Positions 1 to 9,138 of a DNA stretch of 13,174 nucleotides are shown here, one piece after another. The notes below the pieces were generated by a model that ran no database searches, was not told where the DNA came from, and was given only the letters and a program-made list of their open reading frames with translations. Each line of letters begins with the position of its first letter. Position 1 is the stretch's first letter. The stretch comes from Hydnum rufescens UP504 (Eukaryota; Basidiomycota; Agaricomycetes; Cantharellales; Hydnaceae). Position numbers and translations under genes: made by a program. The stretch covers positions 497,307-510,480 of the forward strand of contig MU128914.1 in NCBI GenBank assembly GCA_014904985.1. Direction: 5' to 3'.

Positions 1-1037
1 CGGTGTGTCGGACTTTCCATTCCTAAATCTTTGTAGATTGAAGGGTAGCTGTCTTCAAAATCCTACTGCCTGACTTCAAAGCCAGTGTCGGTGTGACGTA
101 AGCACCATGGGCTTGCTATTTTCCTTCATCGTTCGGTGTTGCTTCACGTATCCTCCCATGACTGTGAGTCAAGTCGTTGCACAGGCAATTGTGGCACAAC
201 AATTCTCACTTACAGGCAGTTGGTGGTTCTAATGAGTGCGGTTCTTGCATGAAGTTTCGGACGCACTTTGTTGCTAATATCATGAGGCACATGCAGTACG
301 TCTGCAAAGTACACGGTCCTCATGCTGGATGCCAACTACGCTGGTTCATTGGACCCTAATGGTGTGTAGACTGAATAATTCGATGTGCTAACCCTGAAGC
401 TGATCTATCGCGGTATTGGGTCAACTTGCACTGGCCGCAAAACGATGCTAGTGAGTGCCGTCCTTATTGACCCTTCATGTCAATTCACGATGTTTCGTGA
501 TTCACAGCCCTGGCTAGTGATGGTACCACCACCAATTCGACCGCCGCCGTGATCCCTTATGCTGGCCCTGCCCCTCCCTCTGGTATCGGTCCCCATCGTT
601 ACACCGTGCTTCTCTATGCTCAACCCGCTAACTTCACGGCCCTTCGGCGTGCGTGCCAACTCCGGAGTCCATCTGATCAAGGCCGACGGGTTCTCTTAAG
701 CATACATCTCCCATCACATTTCTGACGAGATTCTTGAATGTCGACTCGTACCTTGGTTTCATACATTAGTTCCGCGGGTCTAGGAATGCTTCTCGCTGGG
801 TCGTACTTCACTGTCGAGGTCGGGACTGCCACTGTCAACGTCTCTCCCACCACTGCTGTCAACTATGCCACATTCTTGGCCATTTCCACTGCTAGTCGAT
901 CTGGCTCAGGCACTGTGAGCGGCGGTGCGAGCAGCTCACCCATCCAGGAGAGCTCTGCGGACCTGGGCAAGGGCGTCAGCGTTGGCAGTGTGCTCTGAGC
1001 CCTGAGCGCGTTCGGTCTTGCCGTGGTCTTGGCCTGA
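1..1037 (+). pseudogene. Decayed PEBP-like gene with GPI-type tail (left copy)
   Basis: Remnant of a fungal phosphatidylethanolamine-binding protein family member, probably secreted and GPI-anchored. Recognisable parts in order: YTVLMLDANY...DPNG (about 308-361), NLHW..NDA (421-450), STAAVIPYAGPAPPSGIGPH then RYTVLLYAQPANFT (about 541-640; the ligand-site G-H-R-Y motif is present), then SYISSAGLG and SYFTVEVGTATVN (about 758-840), a Ser/Gly-rich spacer and a hydrophobic tail ALSAFGLAVVLA. Three introns are inferred: from 362, 451-507 (GTGAGT...CACAG) and one ending before about 755. Lesions: the first acceptor is AG in the right copy but GG here (near 419), reading frames are lost before 735, and a TGA at 996-998 sits 12 codons before the tail's own stop. 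The 5' part (1-300) is too worn to model; AVFKILLPDFKASVGV near 51-98 may be its first exon. Confidence 0.72.
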
Positions 1038-2115
1038 GAGCTTTGGGCTTTTCTTATGCCTCCTCGAGTCTGGACTGCCCCCTTTCCTTTGATTTGTGAC
1101 ACGCTCTTCAAATCCACCGTGTATGCGACTCGGTATATGTCAATACACTTCGTTCTCTTCTCCCGTCTAGATCTGTGCTTGCTCTCAATTCGTTTCCAGT
1201 ACTTCCCTTTCATAGTGTGGTGTGCGATAACCCTCTTACTCGCGTCCGAATGATGGCATTTCGACGGCAAGGTACATCCGATTTCTTGAGGCAACCAAAC
1301 AATCGAGAACGCAAGATAAGATACATATAGTAAGATGACTATACATGAACTCCACATTATCGATGGGTCTGGTATCATCCAACAAGCGAGCAGCTGAGCC
1401 TAGTGGGCTTCATTACGGGTACTTACATTTCTGATGTCGAACTCCCCCTTGGAGGAGTTCTCCTGGTGCGCGCGGTCTGAGGTAGGGCGAAGACGACTGG
1501 AATACGGTAATGAAACAGGACGATTCGATATCCGGTGAGACAGGTCGACCAATCTACCTCATTGTAGCCGACTAATATAGAGGATATAGAGTGAAAGGGA
1601 AAAGAGCAGAGACCTGAGTTGGCCCCCGAGGATTATAATCCCCCATTAGGGTCGCCCCAAGCATCTGCCAGTTGCCTCACCAGCTCCCGAAAGTGCTTGG
1701 GCACAACTATCTGTCGGGAGAGACCTCTATCCATGGAGTACTCAGGGACAGCTTTGTGATTGCCTCCAGATCCCCTACTTCCTTCTTCGGCAAGCATTCA
1801 GTTTTGTGTATCTTACTCCGCCTCCACGACAGGGGAGTCGCCGAAGAACCGGGGTGCTTAACAGTTCTGACTTCTGAAGTTCGCAATCCCCCCGATTGCA
1901 GATATTTCGAGCTGAACTCCCTGTGCGTACCGCATCGGAAACATCCCAAACTTTCCTGTAGAGGGACGGCGACCGGGCGATTATTGGCGCGGAGTCTTTC
2001 TTCTGGCTCGAGTCAGATGATGTTCAACCATGCCCGGAAGGTGTTGTTAATGTAGATGTTCCACTGGTAGGTATGCATCCAACAAACTATGCCCTCACGC
2101 TTTCTTCCCCAGAGG
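352..2115 (+). repeat. Left copy of a diverged ~1.75-kb direct duplication
   Basis: This stretch aligns collinearly with 11096-12840 at an offset near 10.7 kb. Anchors include a 29-base identical block (1083-1111 against 11802-11830), the matching GPI-tail end (stop 1035-1037 against 11754-11756), the first-intron start (362 against 11106), and the paired ends GCCCTCAC at 2091 and 12818. Many substitutions and small indels separate the copies, so the duplication is old. About 1541-1655 does not align by eye with the right copy. Confidence 0.85.
1421..2115 (-). pseudogene. Remnant of an unrecognised convergent gene (left copy)
   Basis: Several minus-strand pieces look like exons because they are kept in frame between the two duplicate copies. 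Exon 1476-1427 encodes RAHQENSSKGEFDIRN between an acceptor CCTCAG and a donor GTAAGT. The right counterpart is 12 bases shorter, an in-frame difference. Further upstream on this strand (about 1720-1800), KKEVGDLEAITKLSLSTPWIE matches the right copy's GDLEATAKLLLTTPVIE. Stops interrupt the rest. I do not recognise the family. The gene would have been convergent with the PEBP-like gene. Confidence 0.4.
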
Positions 2116-3019
2116 ACACTAACCTTGGGTCGCGATTTCAAGACTCGCTACCTCGGTAGCGGGGAATATCCCCAAGTTGTTGTTAAAGAATGTCCTAGAG
2201 TACTGCTATTGGTGCGTCCAGAGGGAGCAGTGTCTTCTTTCCTAGTCATTGGACAATCGACTTGAGCTTCGAAGGGCGCAGGGAATTATCCTCATTGCGA
2301 CCCCACGCTGGGGGTGTCGCTCAAACACTTCGCCGGATCTGCTTATCCCACCTCTTCGTAAATGGTGTGCCAGCCTCTTCTCCCGAACTACCAGCCTTTC
2401 CCTTAGCAACTTCATCCGTTCCCTCCTCGAACTAAATGAGCCTCTCGACCTGCTTGGCCGACGCTCTCATGTGTTTCGGCTCAATCATCGTCGGGCCCAT
2501 CCTCTCCACTGTGAGGAGTGCAATAGGTTGCAATTTCGTAAACGAAGCTTTTTGGCCTACCACAAGAGGCTCGTCCATAGCACTTCTAACTACCTCCTGG
2601 ATGTCACCGGTCGAGCCGGAGGTTGAAAGAGTATCAGAGGCCACAGCCAGCACTGTGGGTGGTGTATTTGTCTTTCTGGACTGAGACTCTAGCTCACGTT
2701 GGATTGACATTTGTGGTGGTTCGTTCCTGTAGAACTCCCTTCCAATCTGTCCGGAACACGCTTTACATTTCAATTTAGTTTTATGCCTCGTTTGCGTACA
2801 TCGTCCGTGCCCCATCTTCCGCCTCGGTTTCCACAACAACATAATGGGACCCCACTACAGTGCACAGTGTCCTTTCCTCCAAGCCTAATCCCAATTCTTC
2901 CACGGCCATGCCTCTCAAATCAAGAGTGATATAGTTGCGTAAGTGAAAAACCTGTGATTGCAAAGGTACTGATGTGAGGAAATGGAACCATTGTGATATC
3001 CACTGAAAGAACATAACCT
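2111..3019. other. Region downstream of the NLR gene; one possible minus-strand coding piece
   Basis: Mostly without support. On the minus strand, ATG 2710 to stop 2432 gives 92 codons starting MSIQRELESQSRKTNT, with GDIQEVVRSAMDEPLVVGQK inside. The same frame continues past the stop with a charged stretch ending FTKRWDKQIRRSV near 2310. This could be an exon of a decayed gene, but plus-strand frames are also open here. At 3032-2781 another minus-strand frame encodes an acidic stretch (GMAVEELGLGLEERT). I cannot link any of these to the NLR tail by a convincing splice. Confidence 0.3.
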
Positions 3020-3448
3020 TTAATTTAGCCATTGCAGGAATTTACGGAAGCCCTTTAGCTTCAGGTTGCGGTGATGGGCAAGAAGTGACCGCTGATCACT
3101 TAAATCCCAATTAAATGGGTCGCGTGGAACAGCAAGCATTAGCACACGACCATCCTCACATCCAATGACAATCCGAGTGTGGGTTTGTTGGCTTGATGCA
3201 GCAAGGAGAGTTTTCAGTGCATAGTGTGGGGGGATGTAACAGACACGTCTGGTTTGACCATCTTCTTGCCGCTTTGCCTCTACCCACCGGTTGTGAAGGG
3301 ACCAAATAGGACTCAAACCTGCTGAGGGCCCAGTGGTCGCTGGATGTGAGCTGGAGGGGAAATGATGGGGGGGTTGAGAGATTGAAGTATGGCCATGAGA
3401 GGAAAACAAGGACTCCTGAATGCTACCAAAATGACCCTTTACTGTTGC
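3020..3448 (-). other. Non-repeat C-terminal tail of the NLR protein
   Basis: After repeat 18 the WD40 pattern fades (ATVKGHFGSIQES) into a Ser/His/Pro-rich linker. A second conserved-looking stretch follows: SPIWSLHNRWVE, RRVCYIPPHYAL and TRIVIGCEDGRVLML. The last fits a diverged closing WD blade. The protein ends with LKGFRKFLQWLN and TAA at 3022-3020. The frame is open throughout, which argues against long-standing loss of the gene. Confidence 0.7.
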
Positions 3449-6400
3449 GATGGATGCACCAGATATTGCATTCCACAACCGCACAGTGCGACCACCCACA
3501 CTTGAGGCCAAGCGTGATCCATCAGGTGAAAATGCAACCTTTGAAACTGGATGAGAATGGCCTTTCAATTTTGCAATGGGTGCACCAGAGATGCCATCCC
3601 ACAAGCACACAGTATGATCTGAGGAGGCTGAGGCCACACGCAATCCATCAGGTGAAAATGCAACCATCAAAACTGAACTAGAATGGCCTTTCAATTTTGT
3701 GATGGACACACTGGATATGCCATCCCACAAGCATACAGTATGATCTGAGGAGCATGAGGCCAGGCGTGATCCATCAGGGGAAAATGCAATTGTCCAAACT
3801 AAATTAGAATGGCCCTCTAATTTTGCAATGGATGTGCCAGACATGCCATCCCACAAGCGCACAGTATGGTCATGGGAGCCTGAGGCAAGGCACAATCCAT
3901 CAGGTGAAAATGCAACCATCAAAACTGAATCAGAATGGCCATTGAGTTTTGCAATGGATCTGCCAGATACACCATCCCACAAGTGCACAGAAGAATCATG
4001 TGAGCCTGAGGCCAGGCGCAATCCATCAGGTGAAAATGCAATTGACCCAACCAACCTAGAATGGCCTTTCAATTTTGCAATGAGTGTGCTGGATATGCCA
4101 TCCCACAAGCATACAGTCCCATTTGAGGTGCCTGAGGCCAGATGTGATCCATCAGGTGAAAATGTGACTGCCCAAACTGCATGAGAATGGCGTTTCAATG
4201 TTACAATGGCCATGCCAGATCTGCCATCCCATAAGCATATACTGCAATCATCAGAGCCTGAGGCCAGGCATGATCCATCAGGTGAAAATGCAACCACCCC
4301 AACCCCATCAGAATGGCCATTGAGTTTTTCAATGGAGGTGCCAGATATAGCATCCCACAAGCATACAGAAGAATCTCGTGAGCCTGAGGCTAGGCGCAAT
4401 CCATCAGGTGAGAATGCAATTGTCCCAACTGACTTAGAATGGCCTTTCAATTCTGCAATGGGTGCACCAGATGTGCCATCCCACAAGCAGACAGTATGAT
4501 CTGAGGAGCATGAGGCCAGGCGTGATCCATCAGGTGAAAATGTGACCATCCAAACTATACCAGAATGATGTGCCAATTTTGCAATGCGTGCACCAGATAT
4601 GCCATCCCACAAGCGTACAGTGTGATCATGAGAGCCTGAGGCCAGGTGCAATCCATCAGGTGAAAATGCAATTGTCCAAACTAAATTTGAATGGCCTTTC
4701 AATGTTGCAATGCGTGCACCAGATATGCCATCCCACAAGCGTACAGTGCAATCATCAGAGCCTGAGGCCAGGCGCAATCCATCAGGTGAAAATGCAATTG
4801 TCTGAACTGGGTCAGAATGGCCTTTCAATGTTGCAATGGGTGCACCAGATATGGCATCCCACAAGTGTACAGTATGATCCCAGGAGCCTGAGGCCAGGCG
4901 CAATCCATCAGGTGAAAATGCAACTGTCATAATCCAATCAGAATGGCCCTCTAATTTTGCAATTGATGTGCCAGATATGGCATCCCACAAGCACACAGTA
5001 TGATCCTCTGAGCCTGAGGCCAGGCACAATCCATTGGGTGAAAATGCAACCATCAAAACTGCACGATAATGGCCCTCTAATTTTGCAATCAATATGTGGG
5101 ATATGCCATCCCACAAGCACACAGTACAATCATGTGAGCCTGAGGCCAGGCGTGATCCATCAGGTGAAAATGCAAGTGTCCTAACCCAACTAGAATGGCC
5201 CCTAACGTTGCAATTGATTTGCCAGATATGCCATCCAACAAGTGTACAGTAGAATCATCTGAGCCTGAGGCCAGGCGTGATCCATCAGGTGAAAATGCAA
5301 GTGTCAAAACTGAATGAGAATGGCCCCATGTTGCAATGGGTGCACCAGATATGCCATCCCACAAGCGTACAGTATGATCCTTTGAGCCTGAGGCCAGATG
5401 CAATCCATCAGGTGAAAATGCAATTGTCTTAATCCAATCAGAATGGCCCTCTAATGTTGTGATTGATGCACCAGATATGCCATCCCACAAGCATACAGTA
5501 TGATCCTTTGAGCCTGAGGCCAAGTGCAATCCATCAGGTGAGAATGCAATTGTCCAAACTGAGTCAGAATGGCCCTCTAATTTTGTGATCAAGGCACCAG
5601 ATATGCCATCCCACAAGCATACAGTATGATCATGTGAGCCTGAGGCCAGGCGCAAACCATCGGGTGAAAATGCAACCACCTGAACCAAATCAGAATGGCC
5701 ACGTAAAGTACTCAAATGCTGTGGCCATTCAGACTCCAGGCCTTGGAGCACTGCAATAGAATCCTTTCCATCTCCGCAATACACCTTGTACAGCTCAGTG
5801 TTGTGCGGGATGAAAGGCAATGCAGAATGATACACATGCAGTGCGCTCTCTCTTATCACTTCCCCATGGGCAAGGATGAATCGGCGGGAATCAGACAGGA
5901 TTTTTACCACCCTCCGCCGGCATTTCGAGCTTTCCTGTCCTTGGAATTATTCTTCACTCAAAGGATCAATAGGAAATACACATACCGCCCAGCGATGCGC
6001 CTCTTCAATCGATTTCACAGCATTCGAAACACTCCCAAGCAGACTCATGGCTTCGAACCACCACAAAATCAACCGCATCGTGAACCCCTCCAGTGCCTCC
6101 ATCAACTTCCGCTCCCCGAACTCCACACGCAATAAATGCGACGCCCAGTAGCGGCATGCATACTGAACCTCCGGCAACAGCGCCTCTCTCACTTTCTCCG
6201 CGAATCCATCGATCTCCTCGTTCAGTAGTGACGGATCCGAAATCCCAGCTACATCCCGCTTTAAATGTTTCCCCATAAGTTGGAAGCATCGGATAGCATG
6301 TCGCACTTCTTGTTCTCCCTTGGAAACAATCGCGAAAGCCGGTATAGAACATCGGGAGGGCTCGGTAATAAATTCGAGAAACGAAGGGTGGTAGATACGT

Positions 6401-8247
6401 GGTGCGTCGTGAACATCGGATGGGGGAACGATGACCGAGTGAAAATGACGCAATGTGGTCTCAATGAAGTCTCTTTCGCGTTCGACAAATCGAGCCAAAG
6501 AATCGAGTGAGAGCGGTTCGCGCAAGAGTACAATACTCCCAACAACGATTTGGAACCTCTTTGGAATTTCCGAAGGATTAGAACCAGGAAGGGAGTTCTT
6601 AAGCACCCCGGTGTAGAGATCATCTAGCTGAGAATACGGTGTCGCTCCGACTTGTTGGACAGATCCGGCGTTAAGTATGAGGCTTAAATGTGTCCGAGGA
6701 TCTTGGACACGATCATCCCCGATGAATCGGATCGCCGTAGCTGCGTAAATGAATAACTTCCCGGACTTCTCTACCAGTGAGTTCTTCTCGTCCTCGGCCA
6801 CCCAGTTCGCTGGGATAGCAAGATTAAGTTTCTCCGGAATTTTGGCTAATTCAGTGGAGATGTAAAGGCGGATGTCTTGTTGAATGACTGAAGCCTCGAT
6901 ATCGTGAAGAACTGTCTTCGCCAGCATTGGAGCCTTGTGGAAAACGGAGGATAGGTGAGGTTCTGGACGACTGGTAATCAGGATGCGTAAGAAAGGAATT
7001 CGGATCAGGTGTGTAAACACAAGTCGCAGAATATTTGCAGCACCCTTGTCCCTGCACTCGTCGAGGGCATCAAGGATGATGAGTACTGGACGTCGACCGG
7101 GATTGATATTGAGAAGAGGGTTCAAGATCAATGCCTGAAGCTGAGGTAATAGTTCCTTTCGCCCGGCTGTCGGATTTTGCCTTATGGCTTCCACAAGGAC
7201 TTCCTTGAACGCACTGTCTGAGAACGCGAGTTGGAAAGCGAGTGTCGGGACTACGAGCCCGGGGTCCCGTAAAGGATTGTCGCTCCGAGAAAAGAAGAAG
7301 GTGGCGCCGAGCATCGCTTTCTTTTCCGCGTGTTCTGCCACGGTTTTCGCGATCGTCGATTTGCCAATGCCAGCCAGCCCGCTGAGCCAGTATACAGGCG
7401 GTCTTTCCCCGTTCGCACTCTCCGACCATGACAAAATCTGCTCTAGTATAGCAACACGAGTGCCCTCGAGACATGACGTTGGTGCGTCCTCGCGGCCAGA
7501 GTCGTGGGCCGCAGACAGAGCGCGAGGGAGAGCCATTAAAAGGGAATCATCATGAGAGTCTGGGGGAGTATTTATTATGGACAAATCCGAATAGTTGAGG
7601 GGGGAAACTGAATATTACCGTAATGAATGTGGACATCCCCTCCACGACCACCCATACCGCCATCTATGCCATCACCCCCACTACCAGTAGCTGAGGAAAG
7701 GCTCAGATGAGGGTGGGGACTGGGAAGAGGGACTGAAGAGGAACATACCGATAGGACCAGGATTTTGCGTCGTGTGGGGTGCTCCTGGCAAGATCGGCTT
7801 GGAAGATTCACCCGACATTTCAGAGGTAGGAGAGACGAGACGGCTGTCGTTCAATCGGAGTGTATCACACTGATCTACAGCAGGGGAAGACTCCAAGATA
7901 TGGAGCGCGTAATTCAACTGCAAAGTCAAACTCGAGAGGTGTGCAAGTCTCCTAGGGTGCTGTATGAGCCCCGATAGTCAGGTTGACAGTTTTCATGCTC
8001 TCGCCAGGAAGACTTTGGGAATTAGGACACCTACCTAGCACGGTTTCCTGGGAGTACTAGTCTGCAGGAGAGGTGCCTATCGATACTGACTGAATTGTTC
8101 GGCTAGCTGCACTACTTCCATATTCGGTAACTTCCTGCAGTGCAATCTCTTACCAACTCCACAACAGTTTGTGGATTGGAACAATGCTGTGTTTGCACGT
8201 CTCAGGATGCTCACGAGCCCAATGGATTGCCTGTATGAATGGAACAT
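3020..8247 (-). CDS. NACHT-WD40 NLR (STAND) protein, six exons, one frameshift in the WD40 array
   Basis: Predicted intracellular signal-transducing NTPase of the fungal NLR class. WD40 repeats would sense a ligand and NACHT would drive nucleotide-dependent oligomerisation. Exons on the minus strand: 8247-8154, 8089-8035, 7951-7749, 7690-7619, 7559-5986 and 5934-3020. The intervening introns (64, 83, 58, 59 and 51 bp) all begin GT and end AG, and phases 1, 2, 1, 1, 0 keep one frame. The ATG at 8247 has A at -3; a further upstream exon is possible. With the missing base allowed for, the product is about 1637 residues. Order: unrecognised N-terminus (1-115), Gly-rich hinge (about 116-140), Walker A GLAGIGKST (about 202-210), Walker B LIILDALDEC (about 301-310), ITSRPEP (about 336-342), helical linker, 18 WD40 repeats, tail with IGCEDGRVLML. 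I see no HET, patatin, kinase or HeLo effector domain. The frame breaks in repeat 5 near 5201. NACHT-WD40 identity is certain; the start and allele status are less so. Confidence 0.9.
3449..5712 (-). repeat. Tandem array of 18 WD40 repeats, 126-bp unit
   Basis: Eighteen head-to-tail units encode 42 residues each, with the pattern GHS..V..(I/V)AFSPDG..LASGS.D.TV.LWDGISG. Starting at 5712 the units are 126 bases except unit 4 (123; 5334-5212) and unit 5 (125; 5211-5087). This accounts exactly for the 2264-base span. Unit 4 reads LLDG instead of LWDG, losing the repeat's Trp. The scaffold is almost constant. In unit numbering, positions 8, 9, 11, 12, 27, 29, 32, 40 and 41 vary widely. This is the high-identity WD40 type of fungal NLRs, where repeats evolve together by recombination and the variable positions lie on the ligand-facing surface (established for Podospora HNWD proteins). 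A degenerate unit 19 (ATVKGHFGSI) follows before the non-repeated tail. Confidence 0.95.
5198..5206 (-). other. Single-base deletion causing a frameshift in WD40 repeat 5
   Basis: Most units read TTA/TTG, then a Glu or Lys codon, then GGC CAT (L-E/K-G-H). Unit 5 has only two G bases between TTA and GGC. The frame from upstream therefore leaves the WD40 pattern and stops at about 5089, while the pattern GHSSWVRTLAFSPDG continues immediately in the next frame. No GT-AG pair explains the shift, since the repeat resumes with no gap. It is either a real null mutation or a consensus error in a tandem array. Confidence 0.85.
5935..5985 (-). other. Intron 5 joining the NACHT exon to the WD40 exon
   Basis: A 51-base intron with the donor GTATGT directly after the codons for RWA, and the acceptor CAG directly before the codons for ESSKC. 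It is phase 0 and removes an in-frame TAA (5947-5949) that would otherwise end the protein after NACHT. Reading through without splicing would give a NACHT protein with no WD40 domain, so retention of this intron would change the product sharply. Confidence 0.85.
5986..7559 (-). other. NACHT NTPase exon of the NLR gene
   Basis: This fifth exon carries the whole NACHT module and the following linker as 525 codons without a stop. The P-loop is GLAGIGKST with the catalytic Lys and Ser/Thr present. The Walker B/Mg site LIILDALDEC has the paired acidic residues usual for NACHT proteins. ITSRPEPHL fits the sensor-1 region. The stretch before the P-loop contains SCLEGTRVAILEQILSW, which resembles the conserved approach to NACHT in basidiomycete NLRs. 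After NACHT, the segment around QVVVGSIVLLREPLSLDSLA resembles the winged-helix part of STAND proteins; this last assignment is by eye. All visible key residues are intact, so the NTPase looks functional despite the downstream frameshift. Confidence 0.93.
7619..7690 (-). other. Gly-rich hinge exon of the NLR gene
   Basis: A short exon of 72 bases, phase 1 at both ends, encoding a Gly/Asp-rich run (GSGGDGIDGGMGGRGGDV) that ends in HIHY just before the NACHT approach. It is flanked by a 58-base intron (7691-7748, donor GTATGT, acceptor CTCAG) and a 59-base intron (7560-7618, donor GTAATA, acceptor CCCAG). Because the exon is symmetrical, skipping it would keep the frame. Gly-rich stretches ahead of NACHT are common in Agaricomycete NLR-like proteins (family knowledge). 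Their role is unknown to me. Confidence 0.7.
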
Positions 8248-9138
8248 GGTTTGTTTGTTTGGCGCCTTAACAAACAATTCAATCAGTGGCCCAAAAATTT
8301 TCAGTCTAGGTCAATCTCACCGGAGTGGGATCGTAAGTCTCTTTGTATCCTACGCTAGGCTGCCAGCAGGTAATGACGAGGCGCCTGGACTTCTTACGTA
8401 ATCGGGATTCGTCCGACGTAATCAACAAAGAGATTTTCACCCACTCGCTTGCCCTCTCACCTTGTTATATTTTGCACCACATATACCCTCTTCGGCGGTC
8501 GGGGCCACCTTATGTCTCACAACCACTCGTTTCCTGCGTGTGTCTAAGATTACACGACAACGAGATGTGTCGGTGGATTTGTCGCCAAACAACAAGAGGC
8601 TCTCAACAGTGAGAATGCTGTCTGCGCCTTTAATTTTGAGATTAGAATTATCCCGTGTCTACGCCAACCACCCTCAAGCTTTTAAGGTTCAAACTGTCTG
8701 CCGCCCAGGCTCCTCACATCTCAGGGTGAAACGCGTCAACCACCAAACCTTCGCGAAAGCCATCCTGGACCACTGTAACGGGACCCGGTGGATATCTTGA
8801 GCTCCAGAGCTTGGCTTGATCATTTCTCAGCAGGCGAATTGGTGGAAAACTGATAGGGCACTTCTGTTTTCGCCAGGCAACATCTTTCAGAGTACCCAGA
8901 TGCTAATCCCACCGCCTATGTATCTATCTCAATCTCCGTGAGGTAACGATCGTTCGTGCACGATCGACATGCAGTTGGTCCTGTCTCGCCTTGATGATGT
9001 GGACATAGACATTGAACCCTCATGCACTTGTCATGTTCACCACGACGCAGGGAGAAGCCAGACAACCATGATCCCACAGTTCCGTGACCGTGAGGGCAGG
9101 GAGTGGGCAGCTCCTTGCGCCCCAGCCTCCTTAGCTGA
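8248..9138. other. Intergenic region upstream of the NLR start; no supported gene
   Basis: This should hold the NLR promoter and 5' leader, plus possibly the start of the plus-strand Arg/Ser-rich gene. Open frames such as plus 8462-8800 have no recognisable motif, and their composition does not look coding. Minus-strand frames here are broken. A plus-strand frame from 8969 to 9178, with RDREGREW inside, might be a worn first exon of the Arg/Ser-rich pseudogene. I see no clear TATA box or known regulatory motif. Confidence 0.35.

Noticed and set aside
480..862. Minus-strand open frames opposite the PEBP-like exons
   Set aside because: The plus strand here carries the recognisable PEBP motifs and introns, so the minus-strand readings are shadows.
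863..1378. A 171-codon minus-strand open frame
   Set aside because: It is antisense to the PEBP-like pseudogene and its 3' flank. It has no recognisable motif, and the matching region of the right copy does not keep the frame.
3346..5184. Several plus-strand open frames across the WD40 array, themselves repetitive (for example runs containing PSHKHT and EARRNPSGENA)
   Set aside because: They are antisense readings of the 126-bp WD40 units. Their repetitive sequence comes from the repeats, and they have no start or splice context of their own.
3449..5712. Regular direct repeats that could suggest a CRISPR array or satellite
   Set aside because: The 126-base period is exactly 42 codons and encodes WD40 blades in one frame. 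There are no short repeats separated by unique spacers.
5089..5910. Treating 5089-5910 and 3020-5122 as two separate WD40 genes
   Set aside because: Both would start at GTG inside the repeat pattern. The WD40 unit continues without a gap across the frame change, so one gene with a frameshift explains them better.
5947..7584. A stand-alone NACHT protein starting near 7584
   Set aside because: That start is a TTG lying inside an intron with good splice sites, and the stop at 5947 lies inside another intron. Phase-matched exons exist on both sides.
8462..8800. A 112-codon plus-strand open frame upstream of the NLR
   Set aside because: It has no motif, no splice support and no coding-like composition. 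Such lengths are expected by chance in sequence of this base composition.
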